From NCBI GenBank assembly GCA_029979485.1, contig JAPOHK010000056.1, forward strand, positions 1 to 6,045: a stretch of 6,045 nucleotides of DNA, given 5' to 3'. Within the stretch, counting starts at the first letter, position 1. Each line of letters starts with the position of its first letter. Made by a program: the position numbers and the translations under genes. This document shows, piece after piece, positions 1-5,806 of this stretch. The notes under the pieces were generated by a model. It made no database searches and had not been told where the DNA came from. It was given only the letters and a program-made list of their open reading frames with translations. This DNA comes from Candidatus Planktophila limnetica (lineage in GTDB: Bacteria > Actinomycetota > Actinomycetes > Nanopelagicales > Nanopelagicaceae).

Positions 1-33
1 CACGCTCAGCGTGGTGTCCATTTGAAAGGGTCT

Positions 34-39
34 TAAACT
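34..39 (+). promoter_or_regulatory. Candidate -10 element for the dimethylformamidase-like gene
   Basis: The hexamer TAAACT ends seven bases before the GTG start at 47, so transcription would begin at or very near the start codon and give a leaderless mRNA. The same hexamer stands six bases before the ATG at 4217. No Shine-Dalgarno sequence lies at a useful distance: the purine stretch at 24-30 is 16 bases from the GTG. No good -35 is visible; the 17-base-spacer position at 11-16 reads GTGGTG. The call rests on the -10 alone. Confidence 0.45.
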
Positions 40-46
40 GCCCTTC

Positions 47-1429
47 GTGAAGCGCGCTCTCCTACTTATTACGGCATTGGTGGCAACCCTTGTGCCGATG
101 GCGCCAGCGGAGGCGGGTACCTGCGATTGGGACACCGATGCGGGCTGGGTGGTTCGTGAGAATGCAAAGCCTGGGGCAAAACAGTTGGATTTCGGTGCGC
201 CGGTTCGGATGAGTGCGGATTTTTCTAGACGTGTAAACGTGAAGAGAATCGAAGGCTGGTTTGGTGCAACCAGTGCGCAGTGCGGACAGAACGTTGCGCT
301 ACATATTGTTGGCGCAGCTGAAGGGGCGGAGACAACAATTTCGATTTATCGCATGGGTTATTACGGCGGCGATCGTGCACGTTTGGTTGCTGTTGAAAAA
401 ACAGTGGGTGATTTATGGAAGTTTAAAGTTACGCAAAATACGCCACCAGGACAATATTTATTTAGGTTAGAAGCTTATCGACGCAAAACTTCTTTTGTGC
501 CATTGGTAATTAGAGATCAAAAGTCAAAGAGTGCGATTACTTTTATTTCATCCGTTCTAACTTGGCAGGCATATAACCAGTGGGGTGGATCATCACTTTA
601 TAAAGGGCCGGACGCCAAGCGAGAGACAAAAGCTTTATCCGTAACTTTTAACAGACCCTATGACGGTGATGGTGCTGGGCAATTTAGATACATGGAGTTT
701 CCTGCGTTGTACTTGGCTGAGCGAGCAGGCCATGAGATTAATTACATTACTGATTTAGATTTACACTCTGATCCGACTGCGCTTCGTAATACAAAGTCAA
801 TTGTTGTTGGTGGGCATAGTGAATACTGGACCGAGCGCATGCGTGGTGCAATTGATACATCAGTTGATCGCGGAATTAACTTTGTCTCACTCGGTGGCAA
901 TACGGCCTATAACAGAGTTACTTATAATCCAAAGGACCGCACGATAAGCAACATAGTTATGTGGCGTGATCCAACTGTGAAAAAACCGGAAGCGTTATTG
1001 CTCGGTGCGCAGTTCTTTGCGTTGGGCGTCAAGAGTGATTACACCGTAAAGAGCGCGGCGCAGTGGCCTTTTGATGTGCTTAAGCAGGACGAGAAAATAC
1101 TTGGAGTTGTTGGGCGCGAAGTAGATGCGCCACCGGCTAGCGGCAAGCGAGTAGGCGTTGAAATACTTGCGCAATCACCACCTGTGGGGGATGCGAAGAT
1201 TGCAGCTGTTGCTACGTATTACACACGCGAAAGCGAAGCGGGCATCTTAAATATTGGTACAAATGGTTGGGTCTGCGCGATTGATAACAAGTGTCCGTGG
1301 GGTCATACCTTTTCTATCAAGACGCGTAAGCAAATAGCTGCGGTGACAGAAGCGATCTTTGAAGGACTCACGCGTGGGCCACTCGGTAAGTGGCGCCCAG
1401 CAACAATTGATATTCCAGCGCAACTCTAA
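47..1429 (+). CDS. Secreted N,N-dimethylformamidase large-subunit-like protein
   Basis: This 460-residue protein belongs to the family named after the large subunit of N,N-dimethylformamidase, which hydrolyses formamides to formate and an amine with mononuclear iron. It starts with GTG; the only upstream in-frame option is a CTG at 38, and a TGA lies at 23-25. Residues 1-23 form a signal peptide (KR, hydrophobic core, AEA|G cleavage), so the mature protein is exported. Family hallmarks are WQAYNQWGG at 173-181, FNRPYDG near 201-207, TDLDLH at 235-240, GGHSEYW at 255-261 and a GGN turn at 283-285. Candidate iron-site residues are Y137, Y176, H257 and E259. The C-terminal half continues the same domain to the end. 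Exactly four cysteines (26, 79, 410, 416) suggest two disulfides, consistent with an extracytoplasmic location. No small subunit gene is adjacent. The family is reliable; the substrate is unknown and need not be dimethylformamide. Confidence 0.85.
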   Translation: MKRALLLITALVATLVPMAPAEAGTCDWDTDAGWVVRENAKPGAKQLDFGAPVRMSADFSRRVNVKRIEGWFGATSAQCGQNVALHIVGAAEGAETTISIYRMGYYGGDRARLVAVEKTVGDLWKFKVTQNTPPGQYLFRLEAYRRKTSFVPLVIRDQKSKSAITFISSVLTWQAYNQWGGSSLYKGPDAKRETKALSVTFNRPYDGDGAGQFRYMEFPALYLAERAGHEINYITDLDLHSDPTALRNTKSIVVGGHSEYWTERMRGAIDTSVDRGINFVSLGGNTAYNRVTYNPKDRTISNIVMWRDPTVKKPEALLLGAQFFALGVKSDYTVKSAAQWPFDVLKQDEKILGVVGREVDAPPASGKRVGVEILAQSPPVGDAKIAAVATYYTRESEAGILNIGTNGWVCAIDNKCPWGHTFSIKTRKQIAAVTEAIFEGLTRGPLGKWRPATIDIPAQL

Positions 1430-1440
1430 GAAATTGCGTA

Positions 1441-1446
1441 TAGAGT
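1441..1446 (+). promoter_or_regulatory. Weak candidate -10 for the TPR gene
   Basis: TAGAGT lies in the 51-base gap after the preceding gene and is identical to the -10 proposed for the methyltransferase gene on the other strand. It would give a leader of roughly 28 bases carrying the Shine-Dalgarno sequence. No matching -35 is present at 16-18 bases (the 17-base position at 1418-1423 reads GCGCAA), so read-through from the upstream gene is an equally good explanation. Confidence 0.2.
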
Positions 1447-1469
1447 CGCGCACATAACTCGCGAATAAC

Positions 1470-1476
1470 GGGGAGG
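1470..1476 (+). promoter_or_regulatory. Shine-Dalgarno sequence of the TPR gene
   Basis: GGGGAGG lies four bases before the ATG at 1481 and is strongly complementary to the 16S rRNA 3' end. It is the only strong ribosome binding site in the window; the other gene starts appear leaderless or coupled. It decides the start of the TPR protein. Confidence 0.8.
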
Positions 1477-1480
1477 TTCG

Positions 1481-2434
1481 ATGGGCGAAGACGAAGGCCA
1501 AGACGAGCTTGTAACTGAGGAAATGCTCTGGGACAGAATTCCAGAAGTAGATGGCGCAGAACGCGCAAGTACTTATTACGAACTTAGTGCCCGAATCTAT
1601 GCTCGCGGACAATACGACGAAGCGCTCGCGCTTGCAGAAACTGCGTGCGATATTTATTCAACACTCGGTGCCAATGCTCCTTCAGAAGGTTTAGCACAGG
1701 CGTATTCAGCAATTGGTTATAACTTAAATCAACTTAAGCGCATGGATGAAGCAGCAACTGCAATGAGCAAAGCTGTTGAGATTTTGCGCGAGAACAAATC
1801 TCCTATTGCACTTGAACTTGCTTGCACACTCGGTGAGTGGTGGTACTCATCAAAAAATTATGAAAAAGTAATTTCAACAATGGAAGAGTGCGCACAAGAG
1901 CACCTCGTTGATGGAAATGAAATCGGCGCAGCAAATGATTTACATTTAATCGGTTGCGCATATCGCGACCTCAAGCGTTATGACGAAGCGATTGGTTCAT
2001 TCCAAGAAGCGCGTGCTCTATATAAGAGCAATAAAGAAGTAATTCACGTTGCTCGTTGTGATCAGAAGATTGCTTCTTGTTATGTCGAACTAGAAAACGG
2101 CGAATTAGCCCTTGAATCAGCGCGTAAAGCACTCGATGTCTTTGAGACAGCCCACGATCACTTGCGCGAAACCTTTGCTCTCTTTGAGTACGGAAAAGCT
2201 CAAGTATTGCTAGGTAAATTAGAAGAAGGATTAGATTCTCTGGACACTGTCTTGCAGACAGCAACGGAAGAAGATCCAAAGGACTTCGAATTCATCGTTG
2301 ATATTGAGTCTCGCATGGCAGCTGTTATGCGCACCCTTGGCCGCGATAAAGAAGCAGATGAAATTGAGCGCCGTTTAGAATCTGTCCGCGATGCGATGAT
2401 TGAGGATACGAATAGCGAAGAAGAGCGCGCCTAA
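1481..2434 (+). CDS. Tetratricopeptide-repeat protein
   Basis: This 317-residue, strongly acidic, cytoplasmic protein has no signal peptide or membrane segment. After an acidic N-terminal stretch of about 28 residues it is built almost wholly of helix-turn-helix TPR units, about seven, starting near residues 30, 71, 108, 148, 187, 229 and 267. Typical TPR signatures are visible, such as A-Y-G positions followed by YDEAL or YDEAI turns (for example RGQYDEALALAE and LKRYDEAIGSFQEA). Such proteins are protein-protein interaction scaffolds; no catalytic domain, DNA-binding domain or NB-ARC module is attached, so the partner cannot be named. The start is set by the Shine-Dalgarno sequence just upstream. 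The last 60 bases overlap the end of the convergent transporter gene. It may be co-transcribed with the preceding secreted protein gene (51-base gap), but the two have no evident functional link. Confidence 0.85.
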   Translation: MGEDEGQDELVTEEMLWDRIPEVDGAERASTYYELSARIYARGQYDEALALAETACDIYSTLGANAPSEGLAQAYSAIGYNLNQLKRMDEAATAMSKAVEILRENKSPIALELACTLGEWWYSSKNYEKVISTMEECAQEHLVDGNEIGAANDLHLIGCAYRDLKRYDEAIGSFQEARALYKSNKEVIHVARCDQKIASCYVELENGELALESARKALDVFETAHDHLRETFALFEYGKAQVLLGKLEEGLDSLDTVLQTATEEDPKDFEFIVDIESRMAAVMRTLGRDKEADEIERRLESVRDAMIEDTNSEEERA

Positions 2435-3550
2435 AAACGCACCACCGGCTGCAATAACTAGCGGCCATTGTTTATCTCCGCTCATCCACAAAGCACCGCC
2501 CCAAATTCCTGCACCCATCACAGCGAAGTTCATTGATGCTTGATACACACCTTGTGCGCGACCACGATGTTGATCTTCGCTCAATCCTGCAATCCACGCT
2601 TTACCCACGCCATCAGTGAGCGCGCCAAATAATCCATATGTACCAACTGCAAGTAAAGCCAGAGAGTGATTTGTTGTGAGGCCAAGTAATGCGTAACCAC
2701 CAGCGAAGGCAAACAAACCAATCATGTATGCAACTTGTGGAGAAATTTTGTCTGCGAGTGCACCTGCAGGATACGAAGCAAGAACCGTCACGCTACTCAT
2801 CAGAATGTATGCACCAACAACACCTTTGCTACTAAAGCCAATGTCATGCAATCGAAGCAACAAAAGTGCATCAGGAATATTTGTTAGTTGTATGAGAACT
2901 AACGTTGTAATTGCTCTCTTTAGATGAGATGGCAACGGAGCTTTCTTTGTAGCTTTCACACGCTTTTCTTTTGGAGCTCTTGCTCGAGTCTCTTTTACGA
3001 ATAATGTAAGAACGGCAGATATAAAAGCTGGAATCAAAGCCCACTGTGCAACTGCGCGAATATCATCATTGAGAAGTGCTAAACCGATAAGAGCCAATAC
3101 TGGTCCAATTACCGCGCCTAAGTTATCTGCTGTTCTGTGAAAGCCGTACGCCTTTCCAAGATGCTCTTTCGGTACTGAGTCATTAATTAGTGCATCTCGC
3201 GGAGAGCTGCGAACACCTTTTCCAATTCGATCTGTTACTCGGCCAATGAAAACCAGTGGCCACGTTGTTGCAATTACAACAAAAGCTTTACCAGCACCAG
3301 CGATTGCATAACCAGAGACAACAAATGGTTTGCGGCCAAAACGATCACTTGCTTGACCGGCCCACAGCTTTGCAAATCCAGCAGCCGCTTCTGCGCAACC
3401 TTCAATTAATCCAAGTGCAAGAGGTGCGGCGCCGATTACACCAACTAATAAAAGTGGAAGTAGCGGATAAATCAGATCACTTGCTGCATCTTGAGCAAGA
3501 GAGACAAGACTGATAACAATCAGATTCTTAGTAAGCCACAGACGTTTCAT
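2375..3550 (-). CDS. Major facilitator superfamily transporter
   Basis: This 391-residue integral membrane protein has the size and hydrophobic pattern of a 12-helix MFS permease. The signature loop between helices 2 and 3 is GQASDRFGRK at 65-74. A second conserved stretch follows: GRVTDRIGKG at 103-112, RSSPRDA at 114-120 and HRTADNLGAVIGP at 138-150. A basic cytoplasmic loop of about 25 residues (near 187-211) separates the two six-helix halves, and a degenerate repeat of the first signature (GALADKIS, 263-270) occurs in the second half. The DR-GKG/SPRDA pattern marks a subfamily usually annotated simply as MFS transporter; whether it exports drugs or imports a nutrient cannot be read from the sequence. 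The ATG overlaps the stop of the upstream methyltransferase gene as ATGA, so translation is probably coupled. The 3' end overlaps the convergent TPR gene by 60 bases, placing residues 373-391 in the shared region. Confidence 0.9.
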   Translation of the reverse strand: MKRLWLTKNLIVISLVSLAQDAASDLIYPLLPLLLVGVIGAAPLALGLIEGCAEAAAGFAKLWAGQASDRFGRKPFVVSGYAIAGAGKAFVVIATTWPLVFIGRVTDRIGKGVRSSPRDALINDSVPKEHLGKAYGFHRTADNLGAVIGPVLALIGLALLNDDIRAVAQWALIPAFISAVLTLFVKETRARAPKEKRVKATKKAPLPSHLKRAITTLVLIQLTNIPDALLLLRLHDIGFSSKGVVGAYILMSSVTVLASYPAGALADKISPQVAYMIGLFAFAGGYALLGLTTNHSLALLAVGTYGLFGALTDGVGKAWIAGLSEDQHRGRAQGVYQASMNFAVMGAGIWGGALWMSGDKQWPLVIAAGGAFLGALFFAIRILNHRIADRF

Positions 3551-4194
3551 CGTGGAAGATGCTGCAAAGCCCAGTGATACATCGCGATGGCACCAGCTGC
3601 CGATGCGTTCATTGATCTAGTTGATCCATACTGATTAATTTCATAAATAACTGGGCACGCAGCGATTGCTTCGTCTGACATTCCAGCGCCTTCTTGACCA
3701 AATAAAAGAACGCAAGTTTCTGGCAATTGCGCTGATTCAAGTTTTTTAGAGCCGGGAACGTTATCTATTCCAATGATTGGCACATTGTTATCGGTGCACC
3801 ACTGTTTGAAATCAGCGATTGTAGGGTGGTGAATAACAGATAAGTATCTATCTGTAACCATTGCACCGCGTTTGTTCCAATCTCTTTTTCCAATGATGTG
3901 CACTGCAGAGACATTAAAAGCATTCGCTGTGCGAACAATGGAACCAATATTTAAATCGTGTTGCCAATTTTCAATTGCAATCTGTAACTTGTGTCGTTTT
4001 GTATCAAGGTCGGCAACAATTGCTTCAACTTTCCAGTAACGATAATGATCTAAAACATTTCGTCGATCGCCATTTTCAAGAAGCTCTGGATCGAATTGAT
4101 CACCAGTTGGCCACGGCTTTTCATGAGGGCCAACACCTACGACAGGAAAGAATTCTCCTGGTCCAATTGTGGCGGGTGGTATTGGTCTTTCCAT
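3547..4194 (-). CDS. SpoU/TrmH-family RNA 2'-O-methyltransferase
   Basis: This 215-residue protein is a SPOUT-fold enzyme that transfers methyl from S-adenosylmethionine to a ribose 2'-OH in tRNA or rRNA. Motif 1 is NIGSIVRTANAF at 82-93, with R88 at the catalytic arginine position. Motif 2 is LLFGQEGAGMS at 163-173. Motif 3, which forms the trefoil-knot cofactor site, is INQYGSTRSMNASAAGAI at 186-203. Motif 3 has Asn-Gln where the textbook family has Pro-Met; actinobacterial members often have such a QxGSTRS form. The N-terminal 60 residues precede the catalytic domain and are rich in proline and charged residues; they could contact RNA. The ATG at 4194 is secure because an in-frame TAG lies 12 bases upstream. 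The gene heads a leftward operon and overlaps the MFS gene by four bases. The exact target (tRNA G18, another tRNA position or rRNA) cannot be assigned, so I give no gene symbol. Confidence 0.9.
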   Translation of the reverse strand: MERPIPPATIGPGEFFPVVGVGPHEKPWPTGDQFDPELLENGDRRNVLDHYRYWKVEAIVADLDTKRHKLQIAIENWQHDLNIGSIVRTANAFNVSAVHIIGKRDWNKRGAMVTDRYLSVIHHPTIADFKQWCTDNNVPIIGIDNVPGSKKLESAQLPETCVLLFGQEGAGMSDEAIAACPVIYEINQYGSTRSMNASAAGAIAMYHWALQHLPR

Positions 4195-4210
4195 GTACGC
4201 ACTCTAAACT
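4182..4210 (+). promoter_or_regulatory. Leaderless promoter of the membrane protein-dacB operon
   Basis: TTGGTC (4182-4187, a partial match to TTGACA) is separated by 17 bases from TAAACT (4205-4210), which ends six bases before the ATG at 4217. No Shine-Dalgarno sequence is present, so the mRNA is probably leaderless. The -35 lies inside the first codons of the divergent methyltransferase gene, and the -10 shares bases 4205-4206 with the opposing -10. Confidence 0.55.
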
Positions 4211-4229
4211 GAATCCATGGACCTCTCAA
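4201..4229 (-). promoter_or_regulatory. Leaderless promoter of the methyltransferase-MFS operon
   Basis: On the minus strand, TTGAGA (4229-4224, five of six matches to TTGACA) is followed after exactly 17 bases by TAGAGT (4206-4201). The -10 ends six bases before the ATG at 4194, so the transcript would start at the start codon. No Shine-Dalgarno sequence precedes the ATG. The -35 lies inside the first codons of the divergent gene. Confidence 0.6.
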
Positions 4230-4588
4230 TCATTCATACAATCGCTTACATCCTGCACATGCTTGGAATCCTTGGAATTTTAGTTTTATTACTTACACAA
4301 GGAACTAAGAAGCCTCGCAAGTTCAATGCTGGAGTACTTCATAGTGCAGCCACTGCTCTTATCGCAGGATTAATCATGGTTGGTCTTCAATATCCATTAA
4401 ATGAGAAGAATGCGACTGAGTGGCCTCTGTATGACAACACAAAGATTGCAGTAAAACTTGGAGTTGTTCTCATTATTTTGGTACTGGGTTATCGCCAGAA
4501 TAAAAAGTCCGTATTTACAACTGGCACATGGGCAACAATGCTTGGACTAACAGTTGCAAATATTGTTATTGCTTACGCCTGGCGCTAA
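4217..4588 (+). CDS. Small four-helix membrane protein of unknown function
   Basis: I do not recognise a named family for this 123-residue protein. Four hydrophobic helices can be placed near residues 5-27, 37-59, 76-92 and 104-121. They are joined by a basic loop (KKPRK, 31-35), a longer polar loop at 60-75 and a short basic loop (RQNKK, 93-97). The positive-inside rule then puts both termini outside and the two basic loops in the cytoplasm. Three histidines (7, 14, 42) lie in or near helices 1 and 2, which loosely recalls small haem- or metal-associated four-helix membrane proteins such as the SirB or CopD types; this is resemblance only. Overall shape resembles conserved small membrane proteins of Actinobacteria. 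The start is fixed by an in-frame TAA 12 bases upstream. It is first in an operon, 11 bases ahead of a D,D-carboxypeptidase gene, so a cell-envelope role is possible. Confidence 0.75.
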   Translation: MDLSIIHTIAYILHMLGILGILVLLLTQGTKKPRKFNAGVLHSAATALIAGLIMVGLQYPLNEKNATEWPLYDNTKIAVKLGVVLIILVLGYRQNKKSVFTTGTWATMLGLTVANIVIAYAWR

Positions 4589-4593
4589 CTAAT
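4588..4593 (+). promoter_or_regulatory. Weak candidate internal -10 before dacB
   Basis: ACTAAT matches four of six positions of TATAAT and ends six bases before the ATG at 4600, the same spacing as the two divergent promoters. It overlaps the last base of the preceding stop codon. The only -35-like hexamer, TTGTTA at 4563-4568, would need a 19-base spacer. Simple co-transcription with the upstream gene is at least as likely. No Shine-Dalgarno sequence precedes this start. Confidence 0.2.
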
Positions 4594-4599
4594 TCCACA

Positions 4600-5793
4600 A
4601 TGATTAAACGTCTTCGCCCGCTGGGCTTATTGCTGGCATTTGTGCTGGCTTTATCGCCAACGCCTGCGCAGGCTTTAGACAAACTCGCACCGGGAGCAAT
4701 CGCCGCCACTTTCCAATCCCTTTCGGATTCAAAGTTCTTGGCCGATCCTTCGATGATTTTGGTGGATACAAAAACGGGAGAAATTGTCTTTGAGCGCAAT
4801 TCAACGCAAGCTCGCAAACCAGCATCAGTAATTAAGTTGTTATCTGCAACATCCGTACTTAGTTATATAGATGCACAGAAAGTTTTTAATACAAATATCT
4901 TTCTAGGTACTGATCCAGGAACAATTGTTATCAATGGCGAATACGATCCTTGGGTTTCGATGATTCAATCTCAAGCAGAGAAGATGGGACGCACATCTCT
5001 GCCACGTCTTGGGTTTAACACAATCAACCGATACAAAGAAATTACTGGAAAGAAAGCAACTCGCTTAAAGATTTTATATACGGGATTATTTCCACAAGAT
5101 CTTGCGAATTATCAAGCGTTTCTAAAAAAGCGTGGGATTAGAACAACTGCTGAAAAGATCACGCCAGAGGATGCACTTCTAAAATCTGCAGATCCACTTG
5201 TACTCTCTGTTTCGCCAACGCTGGAAACAATGGTGAAGTGGACGATTCTGTGGAGCGATAACGTTCTTGCAGAAAGACTTGCACGCTTGGCAGCGGTTAC
5301 ATCGGGTCAAGCTTTTAATACACAAGGTGTTGAAAATACTTTTCATACAGTTCTTACTAGTTTTGGTATTGATCCAGACAAAATAGAAGTATCCGATGGA
5401 AGTGGTTTATCAAAGCAAAATCGAGTAACCGCAAAGGCGATTGCTGATTTGTTAATGAAGATTAGAAACGAACCTAAGTACGCATCTATTTATGACGGGC
5501 TGCCTATTGGTGGAGTTTCAGGTACTTTGCAAAATCGCTTCTTAACAACTGCGCCACAAGCTGTTGGCTTAGTACATGCAAAGACTGGAACACTTTCAGG
5601 CACCGTCAGCCTTGCTGGCTATGTTGATTCAGAAGATCGACAATACATTTTTGTAGCAATCGCAGATAAGATTCCCCGCAGATATAGCGCTTCCGAGCGA
5701 GCTCGAGATACGTTAGATCGAATTCTTGGAAAGATTGCAGCACCGATATTTCCAGAGTTAGTTCCCGTACCAACGCCCGTAACTACTGTGTAG
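4600..5793 (+). CDS. dacB: D-alanyl-D-alanine carboxypeptidase, PBP4 (S13) type
   Basis: This 397-residue exported penicillin-binding protein is expected to trim the terminal D-alanine of peptidoglycan stem peptides and perhaps cleave cross-links outside the membrane. I chose the ATG at 4600 rather than the in-frame ATG at 4528. From 4600 a clean signal peptide follows (KRLR, hydrophobic core, cleavage after AQA at residue 25), whereas the longer form overlaps the upstream gene and adds a polar, cysteine-containing leader. The three active-site motifs of the serine penicillin-recognising fold are present: S76-V-I-K79, S219-D-N221 and K328-T-G330. The PBP4 hallmark DGSGLS is at 266-271. The spacing from SxN to KTG (109 residues) is normal, but SxxK to SxN is only 143 residues, so the large insert seen in E. 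coli PBP4 is much reduced. A proline-rich tail (VPVPTP) ends the protein. The downstream amine oxidase gene starts within about 15 bases. Confidence 0.85.
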   Translation: MIKRLRPLGLLLAFVLALSPTPAQALDKLAPGAIAATFQSLSDSKFLADPSMILVDTKTGEIVFERNSTQARKPASVIKLLSATSVLSYIDAQKVFNTNIFLGTDPGTIVINGEYDPWVSMIQSQAEKMGRTSLPRLGFNTINRYKEITGKKATRLKILYTGLFPQDLANYQAFLKKRGIRTTAEKITPEDALLKSADPLVLSVSPTLETMVKWTILWSDNVLAERLARLAAVTSGQAFNTQGVENTFHTVLTSFGIDPDKIEVSDGSGLSKQNRVTAKAIADLLMKIRNEPKYASIYDGLPIGGVSGTLQNRFLTTAPQAVGLVHAKTGTLSGTVSLAGYVDSEDRQYIFVAIADKIPRRYSASERARDTLDRILGKIAAPIFPELVPVPTPVTTV

Positions 5794-5806
5794 AGAGTTG
5801 ATTCTT

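Noticed and set aside
1..21. Possible divergent gene start on the minus strand (ATG at 21, reading MDTTLSV) or tail of an upstream plus-strand gene (stops at 23-25, 34-36 or 48-50).
   Set aside because: Seven codons cannot be judged, no -10 or Shine-Dalgarno sequence precedes the minus-strand ATG, and all three plus frames close near here, so no choice can be supported.
1446..1464. Inverted repeat TCGCG / CGCGA with a nine-base loop in the gap before the TPR gene, considered as a terminator or operator.
   Set aside because: A five-base stem without a T-run is too weak for a terminator and common by chance in CG-containing sequence.
1247..1612. 121-codon minus-strand open frame spanning the end of the first gene and the start of the TPR gene.
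   Set aside because: It runs antisense through two supported genes and lacks any recognisable domain or start signal.
2428..2460. T-run GTTTTT on the minus strand (complement of 2433-2438) near the convergent gene ends, considered as an intrinsic terminator.
   Set aside because: It lies inside the transporter coding sequence and no stable stem with a proper loop can be formed just before it.
3256..3513. 85-codon Gln-rich plus-strand open frame antisense to the transporter.
   Set aside because: The Q/L-rich composition is the complement of hydrophobic transmembrane codons; it is a shadow, not a gene.
3975..4283. 102-codon plus-strand open frame running antisense to the methyltransferase gene and across the divergent promoter.
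   Set aside because: It is antisense to a well-supported enzyme gene, has low-complexity Gln/Leu-rich composition typical of a shadow frame, and no start signal.
4528..4599. Upstream extension of the carboxypeptidase to the ATG at 4528.
   Set aside because: It overlaps the membrane protein gene out of frame, reads as a polar cysteine-containing leader, and would bury the clear signal peptide that begins at 4600.
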